Below, piece by piece: positions 26,635 through 37,752 of a DNA stretch of 64,000 bases. The translations under genes and the position numbers were made by a program. Source of the DNA: Lasiosphaeria ovina (taxonomy: Eukaryota > Ascomycota > Sordariomycetes > Sordariales > Lasiosphaeriaceae); contig JAULSN010000001.1 of the NCBI GenBank assembly GCA_033439765.1, positions 5,022,001-5,086,000 on the forward strand, read 5' to 3'. The first letter of the stretch is position 1; every line of letters starts with the position of its first letter. Under the pieces are notes generated by a model. It saw only the letters and a list, made by a program, of their open reading frames with translations. It was not told the origin of the DNA and ran no database searches.

Positions 26635-29134
26635 TTTGCGAAGCCCTCGAGGCCAGCTCCTACGGTGTAAATGTTGACGATGTCTGACCAATGGTTAGCA
26701 ACTGATAGACCCAACATTGGCAGGATATCAAGTACCTCTTTGGAGGAATAAAGAACACTTTTTGTCACTCGAGACTTTAAAACAAGAGGGAGGCTGGCGA
26801 GAAGGAGGGATAGAGGGAGGAGGAAAACGAATGAATGCTCTTCTTTCTTGCCAAACAGTTGCACGCCACCAGCTTGGAGACACAACGAGTGGCGAAGCGA
26901 GTGCGAGCTGGCGTCCTCTGCTCTGCTCTCCTCTGCTCCTGTGAGAGGACAAGACGGTGAGGCAAGAGGAAGAAACAAGAAGGGCGGAAGCGTCGGGGCC
27001 CGCGACGGTCAACGAGAGGGAAGGGGACAGATATAGCAGGAGCAACCCATTCTTCCTGTTCAGGGACATATGCCAGGCTAATTCTCCGCAAAAGTGACCT
27101 GACCTGAGTCCATCAGGGTGCCAGGTTCCATCATACATCCAGACAGTGTTTGTCTTCCGAGGAAGGAACGATTGAGTAGTGTGGCATAACCTGAAATTGA
27201 ATCTGAGTCATCGCTTCTTCGACGGGAAAAAAGCATCCTGCACCCCTGAGCTCCTTCTCTATCAGTGTGTGCCTAGCCTTTGTACAATGTGTTAGTTCGC
27301 GTCCCTTCAATCGAGTCGGTGGCAGGCCAGACCAGTCGTCCCTTCCATAGCAGAAGGTACGCGCAAAGTTGCGCAACAGCCCTTAATCTTGCGAGACTCA
27401 AGGCGATGCGCAGGTAATCTGGGTCTCGGCTTCGGCGACGGCAGGCTGGCCAGTAACGATCCCAGTCAGTTGTGGCGGGTTGCGTCGTCCATCTGGAGAA
27501 GTGCCTGGAGGCCCCTTCCTCCAAAGCAAGCGGGCAGTAATATCCATCCGGACGAGAGACACGAAAAGAGGGCTTGACCATCCGAAACGTCGAAGCCCAC
27601 AGACTTCTCGACCGGCCCCATTTGCCCGTCCCCCAGCGACATGTGTTAGATTGCAATACACTTCTAGGACATTGCGGTCCAAGGCGAGCCCGGTCCGTTT
27701 GCTCAGGGCCGAGTGTTTGTAACTGCCTCTCGCCGCATCTTCATTAGTTCCCTGCTCCCCTGATCCTTGGAGCTCTCGGCCAAGTTACTTTTCGTGCTTC
27801 TTCTCTTTTCTCGTTCTCTGACCTGCCCCGTGCAGTCCACACGACTCGACGTCGGTTCGATAGGAAGAGGTAGCGCGTTGCACCTCTCTGCGTTCTCCCC
27901 CTCGGCTCTACTCGATCCGGCCCTGTCACCTGGTGACATGTCGCTGCCGTCAGGTAACCTCGAACAAGAAGCTTGCCCACCCTGTGCAATATTCATGACC
28001 AAGCTTTTGGCCGAGGACCAGAATTGCTCCCGGGAGTCCAAGTTCTGCTGTAGCTGGTAGATACTGCCAGTCAGATTGCCACCAGCTTAAGCTCCGCGGC
28101 CAGGCTAGATGCAGCAGCAGCGATGCCCTGCAGGGGGTCTACTCGTACGGGCGGACGAAGATGGGGCCTGCAAGTAGCCGGTGGTTAGATTGGTTGGTTC
28201 CTGAATCACTGTAGCGCAAGTGTTCCGCGCTGTTTTGATGTATAATATAAGTTGAGATGGCGACAGCTGCTTGTGTATGACAGTACCGGGTTCATTGTGT
28301 TTGAGGGAGCAAAGTCCGTCTGTTCCCTGACTGCGGCAGCATCGTTTGTTCAAGATTGGCCTCACATCGGCAAGTCTTGCCTGCTTATTCGTAGGAATTG
28401 GGGCCGGATACCTGCTAGTCTGGCCATCCGGTATCTGGAGTGGCCGGATCTGTGTAACATACAACCTCTGGATTATTTGCAGGTTCGGGCCAGTACTCAC
28501 TTGGGTGGAGTTCTATCCGACGGGGGCAAACCGACGGCGGAGGACCACAAGCCGGCGGCGGCACAGGTCAAATACTCTTGAAACTTTTCGTCTTTATAAT
28601 CGAGATCAAGGGGGGATACGAAGACGTGAGGGCTGGGCTTTTGCCACAAGCGGCGGAACCCAAGACATTCATAAGCTCAAAGACGGCACGTACAATGCTT
28701 TGCTCCAGCACGAGACATCTCATGCTCTCGTCGGTATTAGTCAGAAACATGGCGCTGAAAACACATTGTGAGCACGTCACGGCTTTCTCGAATAGACCAA
28801 AGGTTGGAGGACCAACAATATCGCCAATTACACCCGCAAGGGCCAAACATCGTTTCTTCTACCACCCTACACATTTCAATTTGTTGAGATCCAATTGAGG
28901 CAGTCTCGAGGCGTTTCTTGGGGATACGTAATTAATTCCACGGAATCAAGCGAGCTGTCGAACAAGTTGGCCGGTTGTACAGCATACTGCGCTGTCAAAA
29001 TGCCGTGCCTCCTCGTTTATCAGTTGCCACCTCGAATGCCGCTTTCACATGAGCCAATGTAGAAACGCACACCACATGTTATAATGCGCATTTCTGAATA
29101 TCTGAGCATGCAATTTCGCTAATTTGCCATCGTA
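26635..29134. other. Intergenic region upstream of the mucin gene
   Basis: This 2.5-kb stretch is the mucin promoter side and the 3' flank of the EI24/RRT8-type gene. Open frames such as 27273-27656 and 28568-28846 (minus) or 28346-28771 (plus) show no conserved motif, signal peptide or splice-supported extension. I see no RNA gene. Confidence 0.5.
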
Positions 29135-30556
29135 TTACTCGGCCTTTTCCGCTGCTTTGCGCAAACCAGGAGCTGTACCCTTGGTCATCTCATTCTCCTT
29201 CTTCTCAATATCAGCTGCCCACAGAGCGGCTCCCACTATGTTAACTGTCAGCATACCAAGCCTCGGCACTGAAATACATATACACTAGACTTACCAGTGT
29301 TGGTGAACGAGAACAGAATCGAAGCGAGAGGTACCATCTCCAGGAGGGTCGCAACAGTCCCAAATCTATGTGGCACGATGTTAGTAAACCTAGGTGGTTA
29401 TCCTTGACAAGGCCGGAGGAAGCGCGTCGCACTGCCAGTGTTGTGGTCTAACCGAGCTCCGTGGGATCGTGCCCATGAACACTCGGTAGATTCTTGTTTT
29501 GGCCTTGGGGAGAAAGGCGTCACTGAGTGTACTTACGCTGCATAAGGGCCGGTATGGTCGGAAAGCCATTTCGATCTCTCGCTGGACGACCACCGCTTGA
29601 GTTGGAAGTACTGTTTTCATTTTAGCCTCTGTTTATCGATGCACAATGTGTAAGGGTCTACTGACTCGGTCATGGACGCCGTTTCCTCGAGAACGTCCTG
29701 CAAAGGTGTCAGTTATATATTTCCCTTGCTGAATCAGTGCTTCTCTAACCTTGCAAAAGAATGAACACGACCGTGCCAACCACTATCCACGCAAATACTG
29801 TTAGTCTGGGCCGTGATCGGAAATGTCGGTGCTGGGGGGGAAAGAAGGCATACCTGGGATGAAATTGAGCGGCAGGTACATGACGTATCGAACCAAGGCC
29901 TTGGGACTAAAACGGCTGAAGGGGCTCTTCAAGATCTTCCCGAGCCGCTGAATGGGGTCTCCACCAGACTTGAGCTGTCTGCCTTCGCTCACAATATCCG
30001 CAGAATCCCTGGCGAGCAGAGTGCCGTCAAACGTGTCCAACAGCGCATCCTGCAGCATGAAGTTCTTCGACACGATATTGATAATGACGGAGCTCTCGTT
30101 GAGAATGAGCAGAACAGTGGTGAGGACGGCGAGGGGCCCGTTGACGAAGACCAAGACTGCGAGCTGCGGAAGGTAGGTCAAAAAGAACATCGAGGTTACG
30201 ACCCCAACTGATAGTGCCACCGTTGGGCCAAGTTTGGAAAGAAGAGGCTTCCACAAGGCACGGTGCGTCGCGAAGTAGAAAATTCCCTGACGACTTGGTT
30301 AGCACTAGCATGTCGGCCGCGTGGGTTACCACGCAGTACGGGACGGGGTCGCGTTGACCTACCTTGATGGGATACAAGTAGGATCGGCTCTTTGCAGCAT
30401 CGTTGATAAGAACTCTGGCTCGGTCGTAGTCCTCCTTCCTGAAGTATGTTCATGATTAGAGGCAGCTCAGCAATTTGTTTGGCGCATTTGTTGGATTTCG
30501 ACTTACGCGACCTCTTGGGCCTTAGACTGCACTGAATTGACGATCCCGCTCGACAT
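29135..30556 (-). CDS. EI24 / outer-spore-wall RRT8-LDS-type membrane protein
   Basis: Eight exons encode 294 aa: 30556-30507, 30438-30363, 30286-29854, 29797-29750, 29697-29666, 29610-29537, 29365-29295 and 29235-29135. Introns are 52-171 nt. The shortest exons are 32 and 48 nt. The protein has an N-terminal amphipathic segment (V-Q-S-K-A-Q-E-V-A-K-E-D-Y-D-R-A), then Y-P-I-K-G-I-F-Y-F-A-T-H-R-A-L-W. About four hydrophobic helices follow: around S-V-G-V-V-T-S-M-F-F-L-T-Y-L, L-A-V-L-T-T-V-L-L-I-L, W-I-V-V-G-T-V-V-F-I-L-L-Q-G and L-L-E-M-V-P-L-A-S-I-L-F-S-F-T-N-T. H-D-R-Y-F-Q-L-K-R-W and T-N-T-V-G-A-A-L-W-A-A-D are shared with fungal RRT8-like proteins as I remember them. Yeast relatives localise to lipid droplets or the outer spore wall; the role here is inferred. 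Confidence 0.85.
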
Positions 30557-31934
30557 CTTGTTGGTGTGTGGTTCGAGGGCGGAATGTATGTTGGAAAAGG
30601 CTAGCAAGCAAGCAGGGCTTCGGGGGAAATGATCGCGAAATTATGAAATTCTGTTTCTTATAAAATCGGAAATCGTGGAAGGTCGTCCTCGCCAGCGCAG
30701 CCGTTTTGTAGGGCGCGATGGATGGACGTTTGACGGACCTGAATTCATGTCGTCATAGGCTGCTTTTGGTTTGTCGGGTTTCAATGACGTAGATACGGGA
30801 GTTGCTTGGCGGCTGCTCAGGTACATTTTACCTGTCTGCCTAGATCATCGATACTGTATGTATGTACTGTACCTGAGGCGGGGCAAGGACAAGGAAGCGC
30901 TCTCTCGCATTTAATTCCCAAACATCTAAACTCTAGCAAACAGCGAACAGTCGTTGGTATGAAATTGGGACATTTATTATCTGTAAGATCTTCGACGTGC
31001 AAGTGGATGAGCTAGAGCCTCATTGGGGGGAACCTTGGTTTGCCGCGTTCAACATCAGCCCATGCACCATGTCATGTCGATCTCTTGTTCTTCAACAGAT
31101 GCAATAAATTGGTGGAGGAGCCCAGACTAGGTTGACCGTTGACCGTTGACCGTTGACCGAAGTTTGGCAGTTAAGGAAGATATTTCGTCTGGGCCATCAA
31201 GCCGCAGGGTGTTGTTACACAGCAAACCAGCAAGCGTGGGCGAGACTCCCGTGATCATAATATGGGCCTTAGGTGCCGACTTACCTAACTTGCATCCTTT
31301 TGCGTGCTACATGCGTACCAAGACGGCCTGAATCAGATGCCTTGGCTATATATACTACCCAAACCCCAGGAAGAGCATTTAGCAGCCGTCGTTCTCGAAT
31401 TTGAAGACTGGCACTTCATTCAGAGAGGGTAGTAGAAAGTAAGAGAGAGGGGGAGCAAAAACGAGTATGTACTCACTCGCTCGACCCTGGTCATCCAATT
31501 TCTATTAGTAGATTGCATTATGACCACCAACTGTATACATGCATCTTACTTCATCCTTCTTTTTCTTTTACAGGACCAAGCAAGGTCGTAACATCCGGCC
31601 CGCAGTGTCTGTTCCTGTCCCATCCCCGCCGGTTTCTCTCCAAACTCCCGCTGATGCAATAGAACATCAAATCCATATATTCCCTTGTTGGTCTGGTCAA
31701 CACCTCCGTTTTTTTATAATACAAGGCGCACAGAAAGTGGTCTACAGCGACTCCCCGCAGATGTAAGTTAACAGTGCCGAGATTGTTAACGGCTCGTGTG
31801 AAATGAAGCTCGGACTTGACGTGGAATTCGTGAGATTATAAGAATGTAGTAAAAAAAAAAGCAGGAATACCCTGTGGGTTCTTTCCAATGGGTTGAGCAA
31901 CTGGTGCCAATGCCGAGGATATGTACGTGATTCG
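30557..31934. other. Intergenic region between EI24-type and GDT1-type genes
   Basis: Contains a TACTGTA-type motif (30851-30872), the 7-bp tandem repeat at 31131-31158 and an A/T-rich stretch near the GDT1-type 3' end, including a run of ten A at about 31851-31860. No coding region is supportable. Confidence 0.55.
31131..31158. repeat. GTTGACC tandem repeat, four copies
   Basis: Four perfect head-to-tail copies of a 7-bp unit lie about 575 bp upstream of the EI24/RRT8-type gene start. The unit contains TTGACC. No binding protein can be assigned. Confidence 0.9.
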
Positions 31935-33610
31935 TTACGAGTAGAATGCTTCAACAAGATAGATGAAGCCGAACACAAGAAACGCGACAGCGCCACCGAC
32001 AGTCACTGAGTTTGTCACAAAGGACTTGTTAGCATTCCATAAGTACTTCGTGGAGGGAATAATGCGCCTTGACTTACCAACTTTGAGACTGACTTTCCCT
32101 GCAATTGCTCTTCCTCCAACAACTGCAACGCCTGTACAGCAGCCATGGCCCAAAACAGCACCCAAAGTGACCCACCAATAGTCCTGGCCCGCGGCCATAG
32201 CAATCGTGGCAATCTGACTGCGATCACCCCATTCTCCCAGGAATGTCATGACAAAGGTCTGAACCCAAGCGGGGCTAAGGAGCAGCGAGAGGAGGTTGTT
32301 CAGTCCCGCGAAAAAGCCAACAATGGTGCCTCTACGAGGCGACGGGGTCCGGCCATCGGGAGAGCTCGAAGGGCTACGGGGTGGCGTCGGAAACCGAGAT
32401 TTGGATCGGGACTTGCGGTTCCCAAGACCCATTTCCAGAGTGTACGGTGAGACGCTAGATCTCCTTCGCCCTTGCTTCCGGGCGAGGTTCTCTTTCTCCT
32501 CTAGCTCCAACTCGACTTCCTGCATTTCAGCCGAAACACCCTCATCTGGGCTCATGGCGAGGCCCTCGCGGAGTAGGCGACCTCCGAAGATTAGGAACAA
32601 GCCAGCAGCTAGGAAGTTGGTAAGGCGCTTCGGAATTAGGGTAGGCACGGCATGCCCAAGAATGGCCGAGAGCACAGTCATTGTAATCAGGGCGCTAAAG
32701 GCGGCTGAGAAGACAACCATGCGGTCATGCTTCATAGCCATTAGGGCGGCGACGAGGAACGTCTTGTCGCCAACTTCGGAAAAGAGGATCATGGTGAGCG
32801 AGAGGATGAAGGAATGGAAAGGCTGAATGAGGCCTTCGGTGCCATCATCCGAGATCTTGGAATTCTTCCCAGTAGGTCCCCCTTTGGACACGTCGAGATG
32901 ATCTATGCTTGCTACCGAATCAGGGAGCGGAAGGGCCTTATCATGGGTCTTGTCGGGAAGGTTGGTCGGCTTCTGCGCAACAGTTAGTCATGGCGCGGGG
33001 GCTTTCCTTCGCGCACGAGAATTAAACAAACCTCTAGACCTTTCGCATCTTCGGACAATTTGCCGCCTGTCTTGGCCTCCTTATCACGCATAATCTTCTC
33101 TTCGTCGGAATGCGGAAGTGGACGTGCTTCTTTGGGCGTTTGAGGCTTGTTCTCAACTTTGGCACCCGTCTGGCTCTCCTTCGACTTGCGCTCCTTGTCC
33201 TTCTCGCTCACGCCGCCTCCGGTTCCCGTCGTGCCCTCCTTTGGTTCTGGCCTGTTTTTATCGAACATGACACCGTCGTTGGATTCTGGTATTTTCTTGC
33301 CATCCATAATAGTGGGGTCTGCTGGGCGGTCTTTCAAGACTGGCAGTTCCTTTGGGTCGGAGGCCGTCGTCTCAATCTCGACGAAAGGGCCTGTGTGCGG
33401 CTTCCCGTCTATGCCATCGACAGGCGCATCCTTGGTACCGTACTTCTTCGCGCCCGACGCGCTGTCGGTGACTGGGTCCGACCCGCGCGCGCCTGTCGCA
33501 ACCGCATCTCTCTCAAGCTGTCTCTCGGCGGGCGACAGTGCTAAAACAACGGTGGCTGCGAGCGAAGGGAGGAGAAGTAGGAGGGGGGATTTTCGGAATC
33601 GCAGCTTCAT
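31935..33610 (-). CDS. GDT1: GDT1-family (UPF0016) Golgi/vacuolar Ca2+/Mn2+ transporter
   Basis: Three exons, 33610-33032, 32972-32078 and 32005-31935, encode 514 aa. Introns are 59 nt (GTTTGT...CAG) and 72 nt (GTAAGT, GCTAAC branch, TCAG). GDT1/TMEM165 proteins move Ca2+ or Mn2+, probably against H+, into the Golgi for glycosylation. A signal peptide (S-P-L-L-L-L-L-P-S-L-A-A) is followed by an unusually long, Lys/Glu/Pro-rich luminal segment to about residue 240. The two hallmark repeats are visible: E-V-G-D-K-T at 259-264 and E-W-G-D-R-S at 440-445, each in a set of about three helices. They are joined by a basic Ser/Pro loop (about 330-408) with S-R-S-K-S-R and S-P-R-R. The yeast protein is about 280 aa; the excess is the N-terminal segment and the loop. 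Confidence 0.95.
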
Positions 33611-34834
33611 AATGGCGAGCAGAAAGTATGGCGAGCTCTTGCCGACACGGTTTATTCCGACGTCGATATATGTCGACGAATTTCACGGCGGGCGTCGGGT
33701 CAAACCACTAGTCGAACCAGAAAATGTGCCCAAGTTGTCCAGCTCGCCAAGTGCGAGTGCCTTGTCCGCACGGATGCCTTAGGTATGGAAGGTACAGTCA
33801 AAGCCTGACAGATCGGCTTTCGCAAAGGGAGAGATAGAAATTATTGTAAAGAGCGTTGGGAAGAAAATGGGATCGATCTGATGGTGATGAAAAAAGCAAA
33901 CTAGGAAAAGGAGGTCTTCATTGAGTCTCGACTCTTGATCGCAGCATGGGGCTACTGAGGCGATCTTTTCCCCTGCCTTCGGTAACTTTAGCTCATGCAC
34001 AGGAAAGGGCGGCGGTCATCCTGGTAGGCTAGGCACAGCCCACCGCACGCGTTCGATTTCCTCCGACACCCCGACTTTTTGTTTAATAGTGGGGCCTCAA
34101 CTATAAATCAGGAACTGAAGCCACCTGCGGATACAGAGTACCGTATGTACTGTATGTACAGTACACACCTAAATTACCTTACCTTAATTTAGTAACTCTA
34201 GGTACCTAATGTATGGTAAGGACGTGCCGGTGTGTGTGACTTCCCAATGCCGAATGCTGAAGATCTGCAGCTATGTTTCACTTGCCGTTGTAAAGTTTCC
34301 CCAAGAGCGGTTCTAACAGGCACTAATGGGCTAGTAGATGGCAGGGACGAGCGCTGACCTGATGACGGTTTTGAAGTGACCTTGTTGAATCCCAGTGCAT
34401 CTATCCTCAGAGCACCCCTTTGAGAAATGGCCCGAACTGGTAAGAATCGGGCCGCTGAGCAACCAATCTCCAGATACATTCAGCATTGTCTGGGCCCGAT
34501 GTCGACTGCTTAGGTAGAAAGCTCTTCATAGCATGTGTGGCAACATCCATTTCGTAAAGAAACTATTACACATCTAGGTATCTAACGTGTCCAGATGCGA
34601 TGAGATAGAAGTTATAGAGATGTCGTCCTTCGAGGCAACGGCCAAATCAAATGACACTTCAGTGATACAAGGAATGCACCAAAATTGAGTTAAGTGAGCT
34701 TGATGCTGCGTTCATATAAAAGGATGATATAGCCACATTTAAGGTGCAGTTATCAATACACAGCACCAAGGTACGGATGGATACCTTACAGATTTCAAGC
34801 ATTTCAAGAGGCTTGGCGGCTTGGGGGCTAACTA

Positions 34835-34846
34835 GGTCACGTGACC
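34835..34846. promoter_or_regulatory. GGTCACGTGACC palindrome (E-box, bHLH-type site)
   Basis: A perfect 12-bp palindrome with a CACGTG core about 196 bp upstream of the telobox Myb gene start. The TCACGTGA form is the preferred site of Cbf1-like bHLH factors in yeasts; binding here is inferred. Confidence 0.55.
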
Positions 34847-34936
34847 AGACCCCAGGAAACCTTTGATCCCTGACGGGTTGTAGAGAAGCAGAAACAGCAA
34901 AAATAGTGCCAACCTGTGATTTTGACGCTTTTGAGT

Positions 34937-34953
34937 AACCCTAACCCCAACCC
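34937..34953 (+). promoter_or_regulatory. Telomere-repeat-like tract (telobox) in leader of telobox Myb gene
   Basis: The tract reads AACCCTAACCCCAACCC on the plus strand. It holds one exact CCCTAA unit and two degenerate ones, and matches the R-CCCTAA site bound by Tbf1/TRF-type Myb domains. It lies about 90-105 bp upstream of the chosen ATG. If the upstream in-frame Met at 34916 were used, it would encode S-N-P-N-P-N-P. Confidence 0.6.
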
Positions 34954-35041
34954 TTCTTCACAACTGTCAACGATCCTCTCACAGCCTCTCGTTCGCGAGG
35001 CGATCACGGGCAGGACAAGTCGCTATATAAGACTCTTCGCA

Positions 35042-37752
35042 ATGACGGGACGCGGTAGAGGGCGCCCACCTGGGCGCAGGGCGGCGGAGGAGCCAGCTCC
35101 CGCTCCAGGCCGACGCTCGACGCGTCAGCAGCAGCAGCAACAACAACAACAACACTACCAAACTGAGCAGTCCACCAAGCCAGATCCTCATATTGATCCG
35201 GCCATCACTGCTGCACAGGATGCCGGAATGCCGCCTCCTCCTTTGCCTGGCACAAGGAGCCTGCGCGGCCAAAGCAGAGATGCCGAGCCCGCTCTGCCCG
35301 CTCTGCCCGCTCTGCCCGCTCTGCCCGCTCTGCCCGTCGCACGACGCGGCACGCGTCGCGAAACGCCGACAGGCAGTATGCTCAGTGTTAATAGCCTCCC
35401 CAACACCGATATTTATTCTACGGGCGATGCAGAGTGTAAGAAACTTCCTTCATATCTTTACTAAGCTTCCTGTCTGTTCTGACGAGCCATGCTAAGATGC
35501 TGCAGCCGTTTGGCAAGAGTCCATGTCAGTGCCGGCGCCGGGTACACCGGCCCCCGAATCATCTATCGCCTCTACTGAGCTTGACACGCCCAACCGGAAG
35601 AATTTTCGGTCGAAGCTCATGAGCATTTATCTTCAACGACTTTTTAGTTCATCTGATGACCTTGTTTCTCACCTGAGCACTAGCCTACCCGATGATCCAG
35701 AAATCTGGGACCTTGAACGCGAGAATTGTCGGCAGGTATTCCGAGCATACCGCGCTCGCTATGTGTCTGACCCCGGCAGACCAGTCGTCGAAGAATCCTA
35801 CGTTCTCTCCACAATGGGGTTACAAGAGGACTCGATAATTGCAGCTAACGTGTCCCGAATTGTGGCCGCGGCTAATCTTGCTTTTCTGCTTGACGAAGTC
35901 GTGTTACTTGAACAGGGGCATGATGCTTTGCCTCTGCTGCAGAGATGGGATTCGGAATTCCCCGATGCCTACGTTGCACATCTCGCAAATGTTTCTGGAG
36001 GCCACAGCAACATCCCTCAGGAGCAAACCGCCGAGAAAGCCTTGGAAGTTCGGACACAGCTATTTCTCGAGATGCTCGAGGCCCGTCTCAATCACAGCAC
36101 TGCACCCTTCAATCCGTTTGACCTTGTCATTGGAGTCTTCTGTGAGAGAGGAGTGTCGGCCGATCAGCTGGCCGCCTTTCTACACGACCAGAATGACCCA
36201 GGCCATTCTCTAGCACTCAGGCCCATGCGCGGCCTTGAATACGACAACCCTTGGGTTAAGCAACGATTCGAAACCCGCATCGGGGCCATATCCAGCGCTA
36301 TTAACGAGAAGGGCCCCCAGTTGGTTGATATCTCACACAGTCTTCGAGTTTCATTTGCACCCGGAGAGTTTTTAGAGAACATGAAGGAGTTTGCGGTAGA
36401 GCGTTTCTCTTTATTAAAGGGGGAGATAGTGCCTATCAACCTTTTTTCGAGCTCTATCGCACAAGTCGCCGGGTCCGATACAGATTCGAGGATCGACACA
36501 CAAATTAGGTCGCAGCTTGAAACTGAGGCCATAGCCCACACTCCCGCGCACCAGGAGACTAGGTATGCTTCCAGATCCAATTCCACATTCCCATAACGAC
36601 CGCTCACCTTAGCCTAGGGGCCCATCAGTTGCTTATATGAACTCTCTGAGGGCTATGAAGCAAATGGAACAGCAATCTCAAGGAGAAGCCAACCGTCTCG
36701 CGTCTCAGGACATTATTGAAAGGTCTCATGAGATCCAGTCCAGTGCTTATCCTTCGACAAACGTCGTTCCATACCCGGGCGCGATCCCTCAGCATCATGG
36801 CCAAGCCTATGGAGAGCCGCCACACCAGATTGGCTTTCCGATGAACGGCTCTATGTATGCAGAGTCTGCTGCGCAAGTGTCTAATGGGAAGCGACGCGCG
36901 CAGGATGAGGCCGGAGGGCTGAGAAACAGCGGGACTGGAGATGTCGGCAATTCACCAGCGAAGAAGCCTCGGGGGAGACGGAAGAAGAACACAGGTCCAG
37001 ATTCATCCGCCGCCATGTCAGTTTCGTCCCAGTACCCGCCTCCCGGATCGCAGTACCCGCCGCCTCCCGAGTCGCAATACCCGCCCCCGGCCGGGTCGCA
37101 AGTTGAGCCGGACTTTGAGGCCGTGTCGCAACGCTCGAAGGAAATATCTGCCGCAAACCGGAAGGCCCGGGAACCCCAAACACGCTCGGCATGGGTGAGG
37201 AACGATACCCGGGCACTCGTCAAGGCCGTCGACACATTCAAGTGCAAGTGGAGTGTTATCGAAAGAGAGATCAGAAACGGCACCATTGCCTTTGAGCGCC
37301 CCAGAGATCAGCAAGCCCTCCGAGACAAAGCACGATTGCTTAAGCAGGATTTTCTGAAGTAAGTAACAGCCAGTCTTGATTTGTACGTTTGGTTATTTGA
37401 CAGGGTCAATCGATTGACTTGCTGCAGGACCGATATTCCTCTTCCCCCCTCTTTCGACCTGGTTGTATTGGGCAAGAAGGAGAGAGAGGCCGTCAAGGCT
37501 TGTGGAAAAAATCCAGACCGGAAAGAGGCCGACATCGTAGACGGCCGAGTGGTCAATACGGAATATCAAGGAGACGAGCCGAGAGCCGAGGCCGCAAGTG
37601 TGCATGCGCCTATGCCAGTTGCAGAAATGGAACTGGGACCAGAGCCGCAATTTGAACACCAGCCCGAGTTTGGGTCAGGGCTAGAGCTGGATCCTGGATC
37701 GCAGCAAGAAGGCACAGAGCTTGAAGCGGAAGTGGATGTAGAGGCGGCATAG
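35042..37752 (+). CDS. Telobox Myb protein, TRF/Tbf1-like, with AT-hook
   Basis: Four exons, 35042-35435, 35506-36562, 36618-37358 and 37428-37752, encode 838 aa. The start gives M-T-G followed by an AT-hook-like R-G-R-G-R-P-P-G-R-R. Then come a poly-Gln run of nine, a (A-L-P)n repeat made of 9-bp DNA units, and a helical central region (about 190-420) that could be the TRF dimerisation domain. A basic Pro/Ser linker (S-Q-Y-P-P repeats) precedes the Myb/SANT domain at about 674-732: W-V-R-N-D-T-R-A-L-V, F-K-C-K-W-S-V-I-E, and a third helix ending A-L-R-D-K-A-R-L-L-K. That L-[RK]-D-K-x-R signature is the telobox hallmark that recognises TTAGGG repeats. The tail is acidic. In yeasts such proteins cap telomeres or activate promoters. 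Domain call: good; orthology to Tbf1 versus Taz1: open. Intron 2 (55 nt) uses the second of two close acceptors (TAG at 36617). Confidence 0.78.
35127..35153 (+). repeat. CAG/CAA run encoding nine glutamines
   Basis: A mixed CAG/CAA tract in the first exon of the telobox Myb gene encodes an unbroken run of nine Gln. Mixed codons suggest a stabilised repeat. Confidence 0.85.
35289..35336 (+). repeat. 9-bp coding tandem repeat, five copies
   Basis: Five near-perfect head-to-tail copies of a GCTCTGCCC unit encode a repeated Ala-Leu-Pro in the first exon of the telobox Myb gene. Such perfect coding repeats often vary in number between strains. Confidence 0.85.

Larger units (their letters stand above)
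33611..35041. other. Divergent intergenic region between GDT1 and the telobox Myb gene
   Basis: This 1.4-kb shared upstream region holds a near-palindromic GTACTGTATGTACAGTAC (34147-34164), a 12-bp palindrome with a CACGTG core (34835-34846) and a telomere-repeat-like tract (34937-34953). No gene is supportable. Confidence 0.6.
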
